Positions 20,388-28,638 of a stretch of DNA of 64,000 nucleotides are shown one piece after another. The translations under genes were made by a program, and so were the position numbers. A model generated the notes under the pieces. The model saw nothing but the letters and a program-made list of their open reading frames with translations. It made no database searches and was not told the DNA's origin. Source of the stretch: an uncultured Acidobacteriota bacterium. Its GTDB lineage: Bacteria > Acidobacteriota > Blastocatellia > Pyrinomonadales > Pyrinomonadaceae. Position 1 is the first letter of the stretch; every line of letters starts with the position of its first letter. The stretch is taken from the NCBI GenBank assembly GCA_937873515.1, contig CALMYB010000010.1, positions 186,001 to 250,000 on the forward strand, given 5' to 3'.

Positions 20388-20455
20388 TTTTCGAAAATTT
20401 GCGTCCTTAACGGGTACCGACCGCTCGATATGATAATCTGTTATCTCAACGCCCT

Positions 20456-21967
20456 ATGACAAAAACGACCAAAGTTGCTGCTCCGTGCGTGATGGTCATC
20501 TTCGGTTCGACCGGAGACCTTACGAAGCGGAAGTTGCTCCCTGCCCTTTATAATCTTGCAAAAGGTGACTTCCTGCCGCACAAGTTCGCGATCGTCGGCG
20601 TCGGTCGGCAAGAGATGACAACTGATGAGTTCCGAAAGATGCTCATTGATGATCTTAAGACATTTCTGCCGCAGGCTCCTGATGGAAAGCTTCTTTCATG
20701 GTTCGAGGAACGCGCCTACTATACGGGCGGGGATTTTGACGACGACAAGAAGCTTTTCGGCGATCTAAAGGAAATGCTTGGGGATGTTACGACCGCACAT
20801 CAGATCCCTGAGGATTACTTTTTCTATCTAGCGACGCCGCCGCAGCTTTTTGCAACCGTCACACAAAAGGTCGTAAAGAATGGACTCGGAAAGGAAGAGA
20901 ATGGCAACTGGCGACGGTTTATCTATGAGAAGCCTTTTGGCCGTGACCTTGATTCGGCAAAGAAGTTGAACGCATCGCTCACAAAGCTAATAAAGGAAGA
21001 TCAGATCTACCGCATCGACCATTACCTCGGCAAGGAGACGGTCCAGAATATTTTGGTATTTCGGTTTGGCAACTCGATCTTCGAGCCGATATGGAACCGG
21101 AATTATATCGACCATGTCCAGATCACGGTCGCAGAGACGTTGGGAGTCGAGCAACGCGGCGGCTATTACGATTCGGCGGGAGCTTTGCGGGACATGATAC
21201 CGAATCACCTCTTCCAACTCACGACGCTGACGGCAATGGAGCCGCCTGTTTCGTTCGAAGCTCATGCGGTTCGGGACGAACAGGCCAAGATCCTTCACGC
21301 AATTCAGCAGTTCACTGACGAGGACGTGCTGAGGCGTGCGGTCCGAGGGCAGTACGACGCCGGCACGATCGACAACAAGGCCGTACCTGCATATCGCGAC
21401 GAACCGAACGTCTCGCCGAGTTCGAATACGGAAACCTTCGCCGCTCTCAAGCTTTCGATCGATAATTGGCGTTGGGCAGGTGTGCCATTCTACCTGCGTA
21501 CGGGCAAGCGGATGAAGGCACGACATTCGAGCATTGTCATTCAGTTCAAGGCGGCCCCGTTCGTCCTATTTAGGGATACGCCCGTTGAAAAGCTTACGAC
21601 GAACCGGTTGGTCATCCACATTCAGCCCGACGAAGGGCTCACGCTGCACTTTGGTGCAAAGATACCGGGCCCGGTCGTAAATGTCGGCGCCGTCGATATG
21701 GACTTCAACTATGTCGAACATTTCGGCGAACAGATCGCAACCGGCTACGAACGTCTTCTCTACGATTGCATGATCGGTGACGCAACGCTCTTTCAGCGTG
21801 CCGATATGGTCGAGGCGGCATGGAGCGTCGTAACGCCGATCCTGGACGTTTGGCAGGCGATACCGCCGCGGGGTTTCCCGAATTATGCATCAGGCTCTTG
21901 GGGGCCGCCCGATGCGGATAAACTTCTGACGGACGACGGCCGCGAGTGGAAGAATATTGTCGAGTAG
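20456..21967 (+). CDS. zwf: Glucose-6-phosphate 1-dehydrogenase
   Basis: Zwf makes 6-phosphogluconolactone and NADPH, the entry to the oxidative pentose phosphate pathway. The product has the nucleotide-binding [19 protein letters not shown] near the N-terminus, the active-site segment [13 protein letters not shown], and [18 protein letters not shown]. The length of 503 residues is normal and the frame intact. The next gene starts one base after the stop. The ATG at 20456 has no strong ribosome site. A REP-like hairpin unit lies upstream. Confidence 0.96.
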   Translation: MTKTTKVAAPCVMVIFGSTGDLTKRKLLPALYNLAKGDFLPHKFAIVGVGRQEMTTDEFRKMLIDDLKTFLPQAPDGKLLSWFEERAYYTGGDFDDDKKLFGDLKEMLGDVTTAHQIPEDYFFYLATPPQLFATVTQKVVKNGLGKEENGNWRRFIYEKPFGRDLDSAKKLNASLTKLIKEDQIYRIDHYLGKETVQNILVFRFGNSIFEPIWNRNYIDHVQITVAETLGVEQRGGYYDSAGALRDMIPNHLFQLTTLTAMEPPVSFEAHAVRDEQAKILHAIQQFTDEDVLRRAVRGQYDAGTIDNKAVPAYRDEPNVSPSSNTETFAALKLSIDNWRWAGVPFYLRTGKRMKARHSSIVIQFKAAPFVLFRDTPVEKLTTNRLVIHIQPDEGLTLHFGAKIPGPVVNVGAVDMDFNYVEHFGEQIATGYERLLYDCMIGDATLFQRADMVEAAWSVVTPILDVWQAIPPRGFPNYASGSWGPPDADKLLTDDGREWKNIVE

Positions 21968-21968
21968 T

Positions 21969-23264
21969 ATGGAACTTCAGATCGCCATCGCCGTCCTTCT
22001 ACTGCTCTTGCTCGTCTTTCTTGCGACGATAGATCTTGCCTTCGCCTATCTTTCGGACGTTGCCCTGCGCCGCCTCGTTGCGGACATCGAGACCACCGAC
22101 AATCATTCTTCGGCCACGCTGTTGAGAGATATTCTCGACGACCGGCCGCGATTTCGGTTTACGCTTTCATCGCTTCTTCAGATAACGCTCATCGCGTTCA
22201 TCGTGCTCATCACGCTGATTCTCCTTGAGGCCCTGCCGGAAAGGACGACCTTCCTTGTCGCCTTTATTTTCGGAGCGATCGCGGCCGTTGTGGGCCGGCA
22301 GATCTTGCCGAGACTGATCGTCCGGCACGACACTGAGAAGAAACTCCTTTCCCTACTGCCTGCCGTCCGCCCGATATTTGCCATCGGCAGATGGTTGACC
22401 GCACCTTTCTCATTTCGAAGCGGCAAAGACGATTCGAAGATCGAAATGTCCGTCACGCCGGATTCGCCGAACGATGAAAATGACAATGCCGATGAACTGA
22501 ATGCCCTCATCGAGGTCGGCGAAGCCGAAGGAATAATCGAGGAGAAAGACCGCGAACTCATCGAAACGATGATCGAGTTCAGCGACACGATCGCCGCCGA
22601 CATAATGACGCCGCGAACCGAGATCGTCGCTATCCAAAATGACGCGACGATCCGCGAAGCACGCGACCTTATGATCGAAGAGAAATATTCACGTCTGCCG
22701 GTATATCGAGACTCGATCGACAATATCGAGGGAATGGTCTACGTTCGCGACCTGCTGCATGCGTGGGCCGAAGGTATGGAAGAAACGGCCGTTTCTCAAG
22801 TAATGCGTCCCACTCTCTTTGTGCCTGAGACGAAACCGGCTGACGAGCTTCTGAAGATCCTTCAGCTCAATCACGCCCAGATCGCCGTCGTCATCGATGA
22901 GTACGGCGGTGTTGCCGGCCTGATCAGCGTTGAAGATATTATTGAAGAGATCGTCGGCGAGATCGAAGATGAAGATACTCAGCCGGAAGAGATAATCGAG
23001 ATCATCGAAGGCGAAAATGGGTATTTCGACGTGATCGGCTCAACAGAGATCGATAAGATCGAACGACTTTTTGACCTGGAACTTGAAGACGAAGATTTTA
23101 CGACGATCGCCGGCCTGGTAACGCATGAGGTCGGATACGTCCCAAAAGTCGGAGAGCAATTGCAGATCCGCGGCCTCGAACTTGAGGTGATAAAGGCTGA
23201 TGAGAAGCGCATCCAAGTGCTCCGTCTTAGGCGTTCGGAACCTCAGCCCGAACAGGAAGAATAA
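21969..23264 (+). CDS. CorC/HlyC-type membrane protein with CBS pair
   Basis: The product has an N-terminal region with about four hydrophobic helices (residues 1-150), an acidic linker, a CBS-domain pair (about 200-320: IMTPRTEIVAIQNDATIREARDLM, VIDEYGGVAGLISVEDIIEEIVGEI) and a C-terminal CorC_HlyC (PCMH-like) domain. Such proteins are linked to magnesium or cobalt efflux and membrane integrity. Residues VIDEYGGVAG and EIVGEIEDE are the best conserved. The ATG at 21969 is one base after the zwf stop; an upstream in-frame TTG overlaps zwf. CorC genes often follow ybeY, as here after an interruption. Confidence 0.88.
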   Translation: MELQIAIAVLLLLLLVFLATIDLAFAYLSDVALRRLVADIETTDNHSSATLLRDILDDRPRFRFTLSSLLQITLIAFIVLITLILLEALPERTTFLVAFIFGAIAAVVGRQILPRLIVRHDTEKKLLSLLPAVRPIFAIGRWLTAPFSFRSGKDDSKIEMSVTPDSPNDENDNADELNALIEVGEAEGIIEEKDRELIETMIEFSDTIAADIMTPRTEIVAIQNDATIREARDLMIEEKYSRLPVYRDSIDNIEGMVYVRDLLHAWAEGMEETAVSQVMRPTLFVPETKPADELLKILQLNHAQIAVVIDEYGGVAGLISVEDIIEEIVGEIEDEDTQPEEIIEIIEGENGYFDVIGSTEIDKIERLFDLELEDEDFTTIAGLVTHEVGYVPKVGEQLQIRGLELEVIKADEKRIQVLRLRRSEPQPEQEE

Positions 23265-23285
23265 ACGCTAGTATAGAATCTGCAC

Positions 23286-23789
23286 ATGAAGCTTCAGGCA
23301 AAAATTGGAAATGAAACATCGGCGGTCAGCGTCAAGGAGGAAGGCAACCGCCTTTTTGCCGAGATCGACGGGCGTAAATACGGATTTGAGGCCGTACAGC
23401 CCGAGACCGGACAAGTCAGTCTGCGGTTCGACGACGGCAGAAAGATCGAGGCTCGCGTTGAGCTCGATGCCGAAGGCCGCTACATCGTGTGGATAGATGG
23501 CCGCTCTATTGAACTTGAGCTGGCAGACCCGAAAAAGTTACGCGGATCGAGCACGTCGAATGCAGACGCGGCGGGTGTGGCCGACATCAAGACCGCAATG
23601 CCTGGAAAGGTCGTTCGACTTATCGCAGCGGTCGGCGATACTGTCGAAAAGGGTGATGGCGTGATCGTCGTCGAGGCGATGAAGATGCAGAACGAGATCA
23701 GGTCCCCAAAAAATGGTACGGTTTCTTCGGTTCGCGTTGCGGAAGGCGATACCGTCAAAGCAGGCCAAATATTGCTCTCTATCGAATAG
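23286..23789 (+). CDS. Biotin carboxyl carrier protein (acyl-CoA carboxylase type)
   Basis: The C-terminal about 70 residues form a biotinyl domain with the attachment motif EAMKMQNE (Lys133), PGKVV before it and GQILLSIE at the end. The N-terminal about 85 residues are a beta-rich domain of the sort found beside propionyl-CoA or methylcrotonyl-CoA carboxylases. The enzyme's carboxylase partners are not in the window. The presence of methylmalonyl-CoA mutase at 7825 makes propionyl-CoA carboxylase a reasonable guess. Its 3' end overlaps the convergent pheA by 11 bases. Confidence 0.88.
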   Translation: MKLQAKIGNETSAVSVKEEGNRLFAEIDGRKYGFEAVQPETGQVSLRFDDGRKIEARVELDAEGRYIVWIDGRSIELELADPKKLRGSSTSNADAAGVADIKTAMPGKVVRLIAAVGDTVEKGDGVIVVEAMKMQNEIRSPKNGTVSSVRVAEGDTVKAGQILLSIE

Positions 23790-24633
23790 ACGTGGTTCTT
23801 ACGACGACGAAGGTCGTAGAGTTGTCCGCCTTGTCGGCAATTTCACGCTTTAGGATCACGCCGCCGTAGAGTTCGACCGCCGCTTCGCCGCAGATCGATG
23901 CCGAACTCAGATCGTTCTGCCAAACGATCTCTCGAAGACTCGCCGCCGTATCGGTCGTTTCGACGGCCTTAAGTCTAGGCTCACTATTTAAGAACACTGC
24001 GCACTGACGCAACGCTTCGGGATGAGAATGGACATTCGCGATGCCTTCCAGCGAGGCCCCAGAAGCACCGGCCAGAACATGCCGGACCTCAACATCCAGC
24101 GACTCCACAACGGCGAGGTCGATGGCTTTCAGGTACTCCTTGGTGGACAGGATCTCCCCGACCGTCGAGTTCTCTTTCGGGATGACGGCAAATCCGACCT
24201 GGCCGCTTCGCAAAAGAGCGAACACCTCGTCGAAAGTATCGCAGCCGATGATCTCGATGTCGGAACCCAACGCTGTCAAGGCGGCCTGCTCGCTGTACGA
24301 CCCGGGAGCCCCCTGGATCGCCACCTTTGTAAGTGAACAATCGTCTATGACCTCTAACTCCTTCACCTGCTCGACCGCCTGCACACGCCGCGAGTCCGCC
24401 AGGATCGCCTCGTAGATCTGATCGACCACGCTAGCATCTACAACGCCGCCGCTCAGGCTTCTGACCCGGTCAAATATTCGGATCTCGCGCTCTCGGTCGA
24501 GGATCGGCATCCCCGAACTTTGCTTCAAACGCGATATCTCACGAGCGATCTCCACTCGCTTTGCCAGCAAGCCGACGATCGCGCTGTCCACGTCATCAAT
24601 TTGCCTTCTCCAATCGTCTAAGTTCATAAACAT
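23779..24633 (-). CDS. pheA: Chorismate mutase-prephenate dehydratase lacking the ACT domain
   Basis: The bifunctional P-protein turns chorismate into phenylpyruvate for phenylalanine synthesis. Residues 1-90 are an AroQ chorismate mutase (LDDWRRQIDDVDSAIVGLLA, REREIRIFDRV). Residues about 105-280 are prephenate dehydratase (AIQGAPGSYSEQAA, VIPKENSTVGEI, NSTTFVVV). The usual NxTRF motif reads NSTTF: the threonine is kept and the arginine replaced. The protein ends there, at 284 residues, without the ACT domain that gives phenylalanine feedback; the DNA beyond is the 3' end of the convergent biotin-carrier gene, so the domain is truly absent. A Phe-rich leader and terminator lie upstream. ATG at 24627 is an alternative start. 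Confidence 0.93.
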   Translation of the reverse strand: MFMNLDDWRRQIDDVDSAIVGLLAKRVEIAREISRLKQSSGMPILDREREIRIFDRVRSLSGGVVDASVVDQIYEAILADSRRVQAVEQVKELEVIDDCSLTKVAIQGAPGSYSEQAALTALGSDIEIIGCDTFDEVFALLRSGQVGFAVIPKENSTVGEILSTKEYLKAIDLAVVESLDVEVRHVLAGASGASLEGIANVHSHPEALRQCAVFLNSEPRLKAVETTDTAASLREIVWQNDLSSASICGEAAVELYGGVILKREIADKADNSTTFVVVRTTSIR

Positions 24634-24636
24634 TAT

Positions 24637-24666
24637 AAAAGGCCGCGAATCTTGTCATTCGCGGCC
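24637..24666 (-). terminator. Attenuator terminator hairpin in the pheA leader
   Basis: The minus strand reads a perfect 10-bp stem GGCCGCGAAT / ATTCGCGGCC with a 6-base loop, followed by TTTT. It ends only 3 to 4 bases before the pheA ATG at 24633 and 32 bases after the stop codon of the leader peptide. The 5' arm contains CCGCGAA, which can instead pair with TTCGCGG within the leader coding sequence (codons 19-21), giving an alternative, antiterminating fold. Confidence 0.85.
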
Positions 24667-24697
24667 CTTACTCTCGAAACTTTTATGCGTCTTTTAG

Positions 24698-24790
24698 TTA
24701 GATCCTGACACAGCTTCCGGCCGCCTTCCGCGAAAAGTAGTTCGCATAAAAGCTAAAAAAGGAAATAAAACCGAACGTGCTAGATGTCAT
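24698..24790 (-). CDS. Phe-rich leader peptide of the pheA attenuator
   Basis: This 30-codon frame (ATG at 24790, TAA at 24698-24700) encodes a peptide with six Phe and two Tyr, concentrated in TFGFISFFSFYANYF (residues 5-19). It lies upstream of pheA and between a promoter-like sequence and a terminator hairpin, the classical layout of translational attenuation as in enterobacterial pheL. A ribosome stalled on the Phe codons would be expected to free the leader strand to pair with the terminator 5' arm. No strong ribosome site precedes the ATG. The peptide's composition is hard to explain otherwise. Confidence 0.8.
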   Translation of the reverse strand: MTSSTFGFISFFSFYANYFSRKAAGSCVRI

Positions 24791-24811
24791 CGTTATCACA
24801 ACCCAATTAGA

Positions 24812-24840
24812 AAAATAAAGCTTTCACGGTGTCTGGTCAA
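24812..24840 (-). promoter_or_regulatory. Promoter of the pheA leader operon
   Basis: On the minus strand TTGACC (24840-24835) and TATTTT (24817-24812) are separated by exactly 17 bases. They match the sigma-70 -35 and -10 elements in 5/6 and 4/6 positions. The leader ATG lies 22 bases beyond the -10, so the leader would be near the 5' end of the transcript. Confidence 0.6.
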
Positions 24841-24877
24841 GGATAAATTCGCATTTTTAGAATTCGTGGCCGCCTGC

Positions 24878-26851
24878 TCATGTTCTGTGAAAGCCCCGTT
24901 CAATGTCCTTCATCGAAAGTCGGAGAATGACCGGTCGCCCATGCGGACACGTCGTCGGCGATGTGGTCAGTACGAGTTTGTCGATCAACCAGCGCATCTT
25001 CTCTGGAGTCAACTTCATATTGATCTTGACGGCCGCACGACAGGCCAGCGATGCCGCGATGTCATCCCTGAGCGGCGTCTTCGCACCTCGCCGCTTCTCG
25101 GAATCAACGGCATCCAACAACTCTGCGAATAGGTTTCTCGCCTCGGACGGAGGCAGGTCGGTAGGTACGCTCTTGATCGCGACCGTCCGTCCTGAAAGAC
25201 GCATCGTACTAAATCCAAAAAGTGCGAGGTCGCTCTCTATGACCGAAAACGCCTCGGCCTGGGCGGGCGAAAGGTCCAACGTCTCCGGCAACAGAAGATT
25301 CTGAGACTCCATTTGGCGTTCAGCTTCGGACCGCCGAAACTTGTCGAAAAGTATTCGCTCGTGAGCGACGTGCTGATCGATCAGAAGTATGCCCTCATCA
25401 TCGACCGCAATAATGAAACTCTCACGAAGCTGCCCCAGCGGCTGGATCTTCGAATACGAAAGTGATTCGGGATCTGCAGGCTTTGCAAAGTGAGTCGCAG
25501 AGTTGAGAGGCGGAAGTTCCGGCAGATCGACGGTACTCGCTGACGATGGAACGGCGGCATGATGCTCGCTTGCAGCCGCAGCGTTCACAAGCATCTGGTC
25601 TTCAAATGCCCGGTCAAAGAGATCGAGTTTAGAGGGCTGCTCGCTTGGCAAAATCGTTGGGCTCTTGGCAGCGACCTCCGCAGTTTCGCGTTCCAAGGCC
25701 ACATTGGCAACGTTGCGGTCGAAATCCTCATTTAGGGGGACCGGGTCAGGCGAAAAATCAATCGGCTCCTGTACGCTCACTTCCTGAGCGACGGCAGGCA
25801 ACGTCTCCGCATAGGACCGCACCGGCTCATTCTCGGCAACGTCCGGCTCACCGACCACGCCCGCACTCGAGAGTGCCGAACGGACCGCCTCCGCGACGGC
25901 ATCCCTTACCGCTTCGGTTCGCCGAAATCGAACCTCGGTCTTCGAAGGATGAACGTTCACATCGACCTCATCGAGCGGCAGGTCAATAAACAAGAATGCG
26001 ACGGGATATACACCGTGGGGTAAAACTGACCGATAGCCTTCGAGGACACCGCCGGCGATGGTTTTGTCGCGAACGAATCTTTTGTTTACAAAGAAGTACT
26101 GCTGATCGCGAGATGTCCGCCGCTCACGAGGCGCGGAGACGTAACCAGAAACCGTCGCAACATACTCGCGTCCGCCTGCGACCGGCAAAAGGCTATCGAG
26201 CAGTCCGCCGCCAAAGATCTGAAAAGCTCGTTCGCGAAGGTCTTTCGCAGGCGCAGCATTCAGCGACTCACGGCCGTTGTTCGTCAGAAGAAACGCGATC
26301 TCAGGGTGCGCCAGGGCATAGTGAGTGACGATCTGAGTGAGGTGGTAATTCTCCGTCGCCTCCGAACGCATAAATTTACGGCGGGCCGGCGTGTTGAAGA
26401 AAAGGTCGCGGATCGCGATCGTCGTCCCGGTGTCGCGAGCCGCATCTTTCACATCGACCAGTCGGCCGCCTTCGATCACAACGCGAGTCGCGGCAATAGA
26501 GCTGTCGGTTTTCGTAATAAGTTCGGTCTTAGAAACTGAGGCTATAGATGCCAAAGCTTCCCCGCGAAAACCGAGCGTCCCGATCGCCGCAAGATCTTCG
26601 AGCGTTTTGATCTTCGAAGTTGCATGTCTTTCGAATGCAAGTATCGCGTCGTCGCGAAGCATGCCAACGCCGTCGTCTGAAACACGAATGAGTCTGCGTC
26701 CGCCAAGTTCGATCTCGACCGCGATGCGGCCCGCTCCCGCGTCGATCGCATTCTCGATGAGTTCTTTAACGACAGAGGCCGGCCGTTCGACGACCTCTCC
26801 GGCCGCGATCTGATTGGCAAGATTATCGGGAAGTACGCGGATCTTATTCAT
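24878..26851 (-). CDS. mutL: DNA mismatch repair protein MutL
   Basis: MutL couples mismatch recognition by MutS to strand incision and removal. The N-terminal GHKL ATPase is complete: NQIAAGEVVERPASVVKELI, IENAIDAGAG, VSDDGVGM and GFRGEALASIASV. The middle about 200 residues are a variable linker, and the C-terminal dimerisation domain has LLIDQHVAHERILFDKF and CPHGRPVILRLS. The protein is 657 residues, in the normal range. It overlaps the upstream bshC stop by 4 bases, so the two are cotranscribed. The CPHGRP motif is seen in MutL proteins with endonuclease activity, though the DQHxxHER motif is the variant present here. Confidence 0.95.
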   Translation of the reverse strand: MNKIRVLPDNLANQIAAGEVVERPASVVKELIENAIDAGAGRIAVEIELGGRRLIRVSDDGVGMLRDDAILAFERHATSKIKTLEDLAAIGTLGFRGEALASIASVSKTELITKTDSSIAATRVVIEGGRLVDVKDAARDTGTTIAIRDLFFNTPARRKFMRSEATENYHLTQIVTHYALAHPEIAFLLTNNGRESLNAAPAKDLRERAFQIFGGGLLDSLLPVAGGREYVATVSGYVSAPRERRTSRDQQYFFVNKRFVRDKTIAGGVLEGYRSVLPHGVYPVAFLFIDLPLDEVDVNVHPSKTEVRFRRTEAVRDAVAEAVRSALSSAGVVGEPDVAENEPVRSYAETLPAVAQEVSVQEPIDFSPDPVPLNEDFDRNVANVALERETAEVAAKSPTILPSEQPSKLDLFDRAFEDQMLVNAAAASEHHAAVPSSASTVDLPELPPLNSATHFAKPADPESLSYSKIQPLGQLRESFIIAVDDEGILLIDQHVAHERILFDKFRRSEAERQMESQNLLLPETLDLSPAQAEAFSVIESDLALFGFSTMRLSGRTVAIKSVPTDLPPSEARNLFAELLDAVDSEKRRGAKTPLRDDIAASLACRAAVKINMKLTPEKMRWLIDKLVLTTSPTTCPHGRPVILRLSMKDIERGFHRT

Positions 26852-28521
26852 AGATAAACGACACGATGTCCCCTGTCTTCAAGATCGATCGCTGAATAGA
26901 TCCAATCGATGACATCGATCCCGTAGCGGTCGATAAGCCCGACGATGTTAAGGGTCCGCTCCTGAAGGGCTCCAGATGGATAAAGTTCGCCAAAAAGCCG
27001 ACGAAGCCGTCGATCCGCGTCACTATTACGCCTCATCTCGGAGCGATAGGCCTTCTTACGCAGTGCGGCTATGTGATAAAGCATCTTACGCCGCCTGGTC
27101 GCAAGGTTCGCCGCAAGCGTTGGATCGACCGCAGCAAAATACTCATCAAGTCGGCGAAGTTCAATATTGATCTCTTCCTCAACTTCGGCGAAGAGATGAG
27201 CCGCATCCTGACCGATCACCTTTTCAACGATCTGCGTTCTAACGTCCTCCTTATCCGCGAAAACATCATCGAACGTCAGCCCGTATGCATCGAGCGTGCG
27301 TTTATGGCGTGGTTCGACGACCGTGAAACTTTGTCTATGGACAATGGGTGTTGCGGGACGCTCTAAGACCATGTATGCGGCTCCGCTCTGGGCGAAATAT
27401 GCGATCTCGGCGGCACCGCCGATATAGAGTGCGGTCGGAAACAGGAAGTCCTGCACGACTGCCCTTAGCATAACGCCGGCACTGAAGCGATCCGGTTGCT
27501 CCGCGATCGCTCCAACAATCTCTGCGATGGAAAACGTACGATTTACAGCCCTCGCTCTGACACCATCTTTGGTGAGCCTAAGGGGTGTCCTGACTCCGTC
27601 GTCCGTCTCCCAGAACAGCGGAAAATACTCATCTTCAACGAGCACCTGCCTATGCAGTCCCTCTTCGGTCAGGCGAGCATCGCGCTTCTGTATCTCAGAC
27701 GTGATCAGGTGAGCCTTCTCGGCCGCAAGGGCCATTATCGGTCCGGAAAGCCGCTTAAGGGCGGCATCCTGCGGGTCGACGAATATCATTCCAAAGCATC
27801 CCAGCTGCTTTGCAAGCTGTCGAAGGAACGCCCTGCCGAATCCCTCGCCGAACACCCAAGAATCCCGCAGCTGACCGATGGCCTGTCGGCTGAACTCCGT
27901 CTGGGCGATCCGGAGTTCAAGTTCGCCGATCAATCGCTCGATCTCGGCCGTAAGAATACGATCACCGACCGGGATATCACGCTCGTCCGCACTATGATAG
28001 GTCAAGTGAATCGACTCGTCCTGTCCCGCGATCGTAACACTCGCGACCTCATCGAAATCGTGATCTTCTGTTGCCGCCCAGAACATCGCGACCGCCGGCG
28101 TTCCCGCCCGGGTAAGCTCGTCAGCGGCCTTTATCGCCGTCAGAGCCTTATAGATCGTGTACAGCGGCCCGCCGAAAAGGCCCGACTGCTGTCCGGTAAA
28201 AACCGCGACCGTCGTCGGTTCACGGAGTCTATCGATTGCGGCCGCCACTCTTTCGCCGGCATCAAGACCGTTATTGAGAGATGCCAATGCGTCGGCGACC
28301 TCATTCCGGTCAAGCGTGTAGGCATCGTTTACCTGCTTGGCGAATTCGGCAACGTCATAGATCGTTTCCGGTGCGTTAGGATAGAACTCTTTGAGACTTG
28401 CCCGATCTGTCTGGTAGCGGATAAAGAGCTTTGACTGGCCCGGGATGCGCGAAAACGGGATCGATTCGACACGAAGCGATCCGCTTGCTACCAGAGAAGG
28501 ACAGGCACTTTCTTCCGTCAA
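26848..28521 (-). CDS. bshC: Bacillithiol biosynthesis cysteine-adding enzyme BshC
   Basis: BshC adds cysteine to GlcN-malate in the last step of bacillithiol synthesis, a low-molecular-weight thiol of Firmicutes, Deinococcus and Acidobacteriota. The product shows TGQQSGLFGGPLYTIYKAL, then FWAATEDHDFDEV, the central Rossmann-like core, and a C-terminal coiled-coil region before the QERTLNIVGLIDRYG segment. The length of 557 residues is close to normal. The GTG/ATG start region at 28521 is preceded by AAGGGAG. The gene overlaps mutL by 4 bases. bshA and bshB are not in the window. Confidence 0.93.
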   Translation of the reverse strand: MTEESACPSLVASGSLRVESIPFSRIPGQSKLFIRYQTDRASLKEFYPNAPETIYDVAEFAKQVNDAYTLDRNEVADALASLNNGLDAGERVAAAIDRLREPTTVAVFTGQQSGLFGGPLYTIYKALTAIKAADELTRAGTPAVAMFWAATEDHDFDEVASVTIAGQDESIHLTYHSADERDIPVGDRILTAEIERLIGELELRIAQTEFSRQAIGQLRDSWVFGEGFGRAFLRQLAKQLGCFGMIFVDPQDAALKRLSGPIMALAAEKAHLITSEIQKRDARLTEEGLHRQVLVEDEYFPLFWETDDGVRTPLRLTKDGVRARAVNRTFSIAEIVGAIAEQPDRFSAGVMLRAVVQDFLFPTALYIGGAAEIAYFAQSGAAYMVLERPATPIVHRQSFTVVEPRHKRTLDAYGLTFDDVFADKEDVRTQIVEKVIGQDAAHLFAEVEEEINIELRRLDEYFAAVDPTLAANLATRRRKMLYHIAALRKKAYRSEMRRNSDADRRLRRLFGELYPSGALQERTLNIVGLIDRYGIDVIDWIYSAIDLEDRGHRVVYL

Positions 28522-28579
28522 ACCATAAGCTCCCTTTGAAACTAAATTATAGAGACTTGGAATCGGGACTTCAAAATGC

Positions 28580-28615
28580 GGAAAAGGCCGCCGGCTTCAA
28601 AACCCTGGCGGCCTT
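28580..28615 (-). terminator. Intrinsic terminator after the BNR-repeat gene
   Basis: The minus strand reads a perfect 9-bp stem AAGGCCGCC / GGCGGCCTT with a 14-base loop and a short T run (TTTTCC). It lies 24 bases after the stop of the BNR-repeat gene and before bshC. Confidence 0.7.
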
Positions 28616-28638
28616 CGCAACAAAATGGCTTCGCGATC

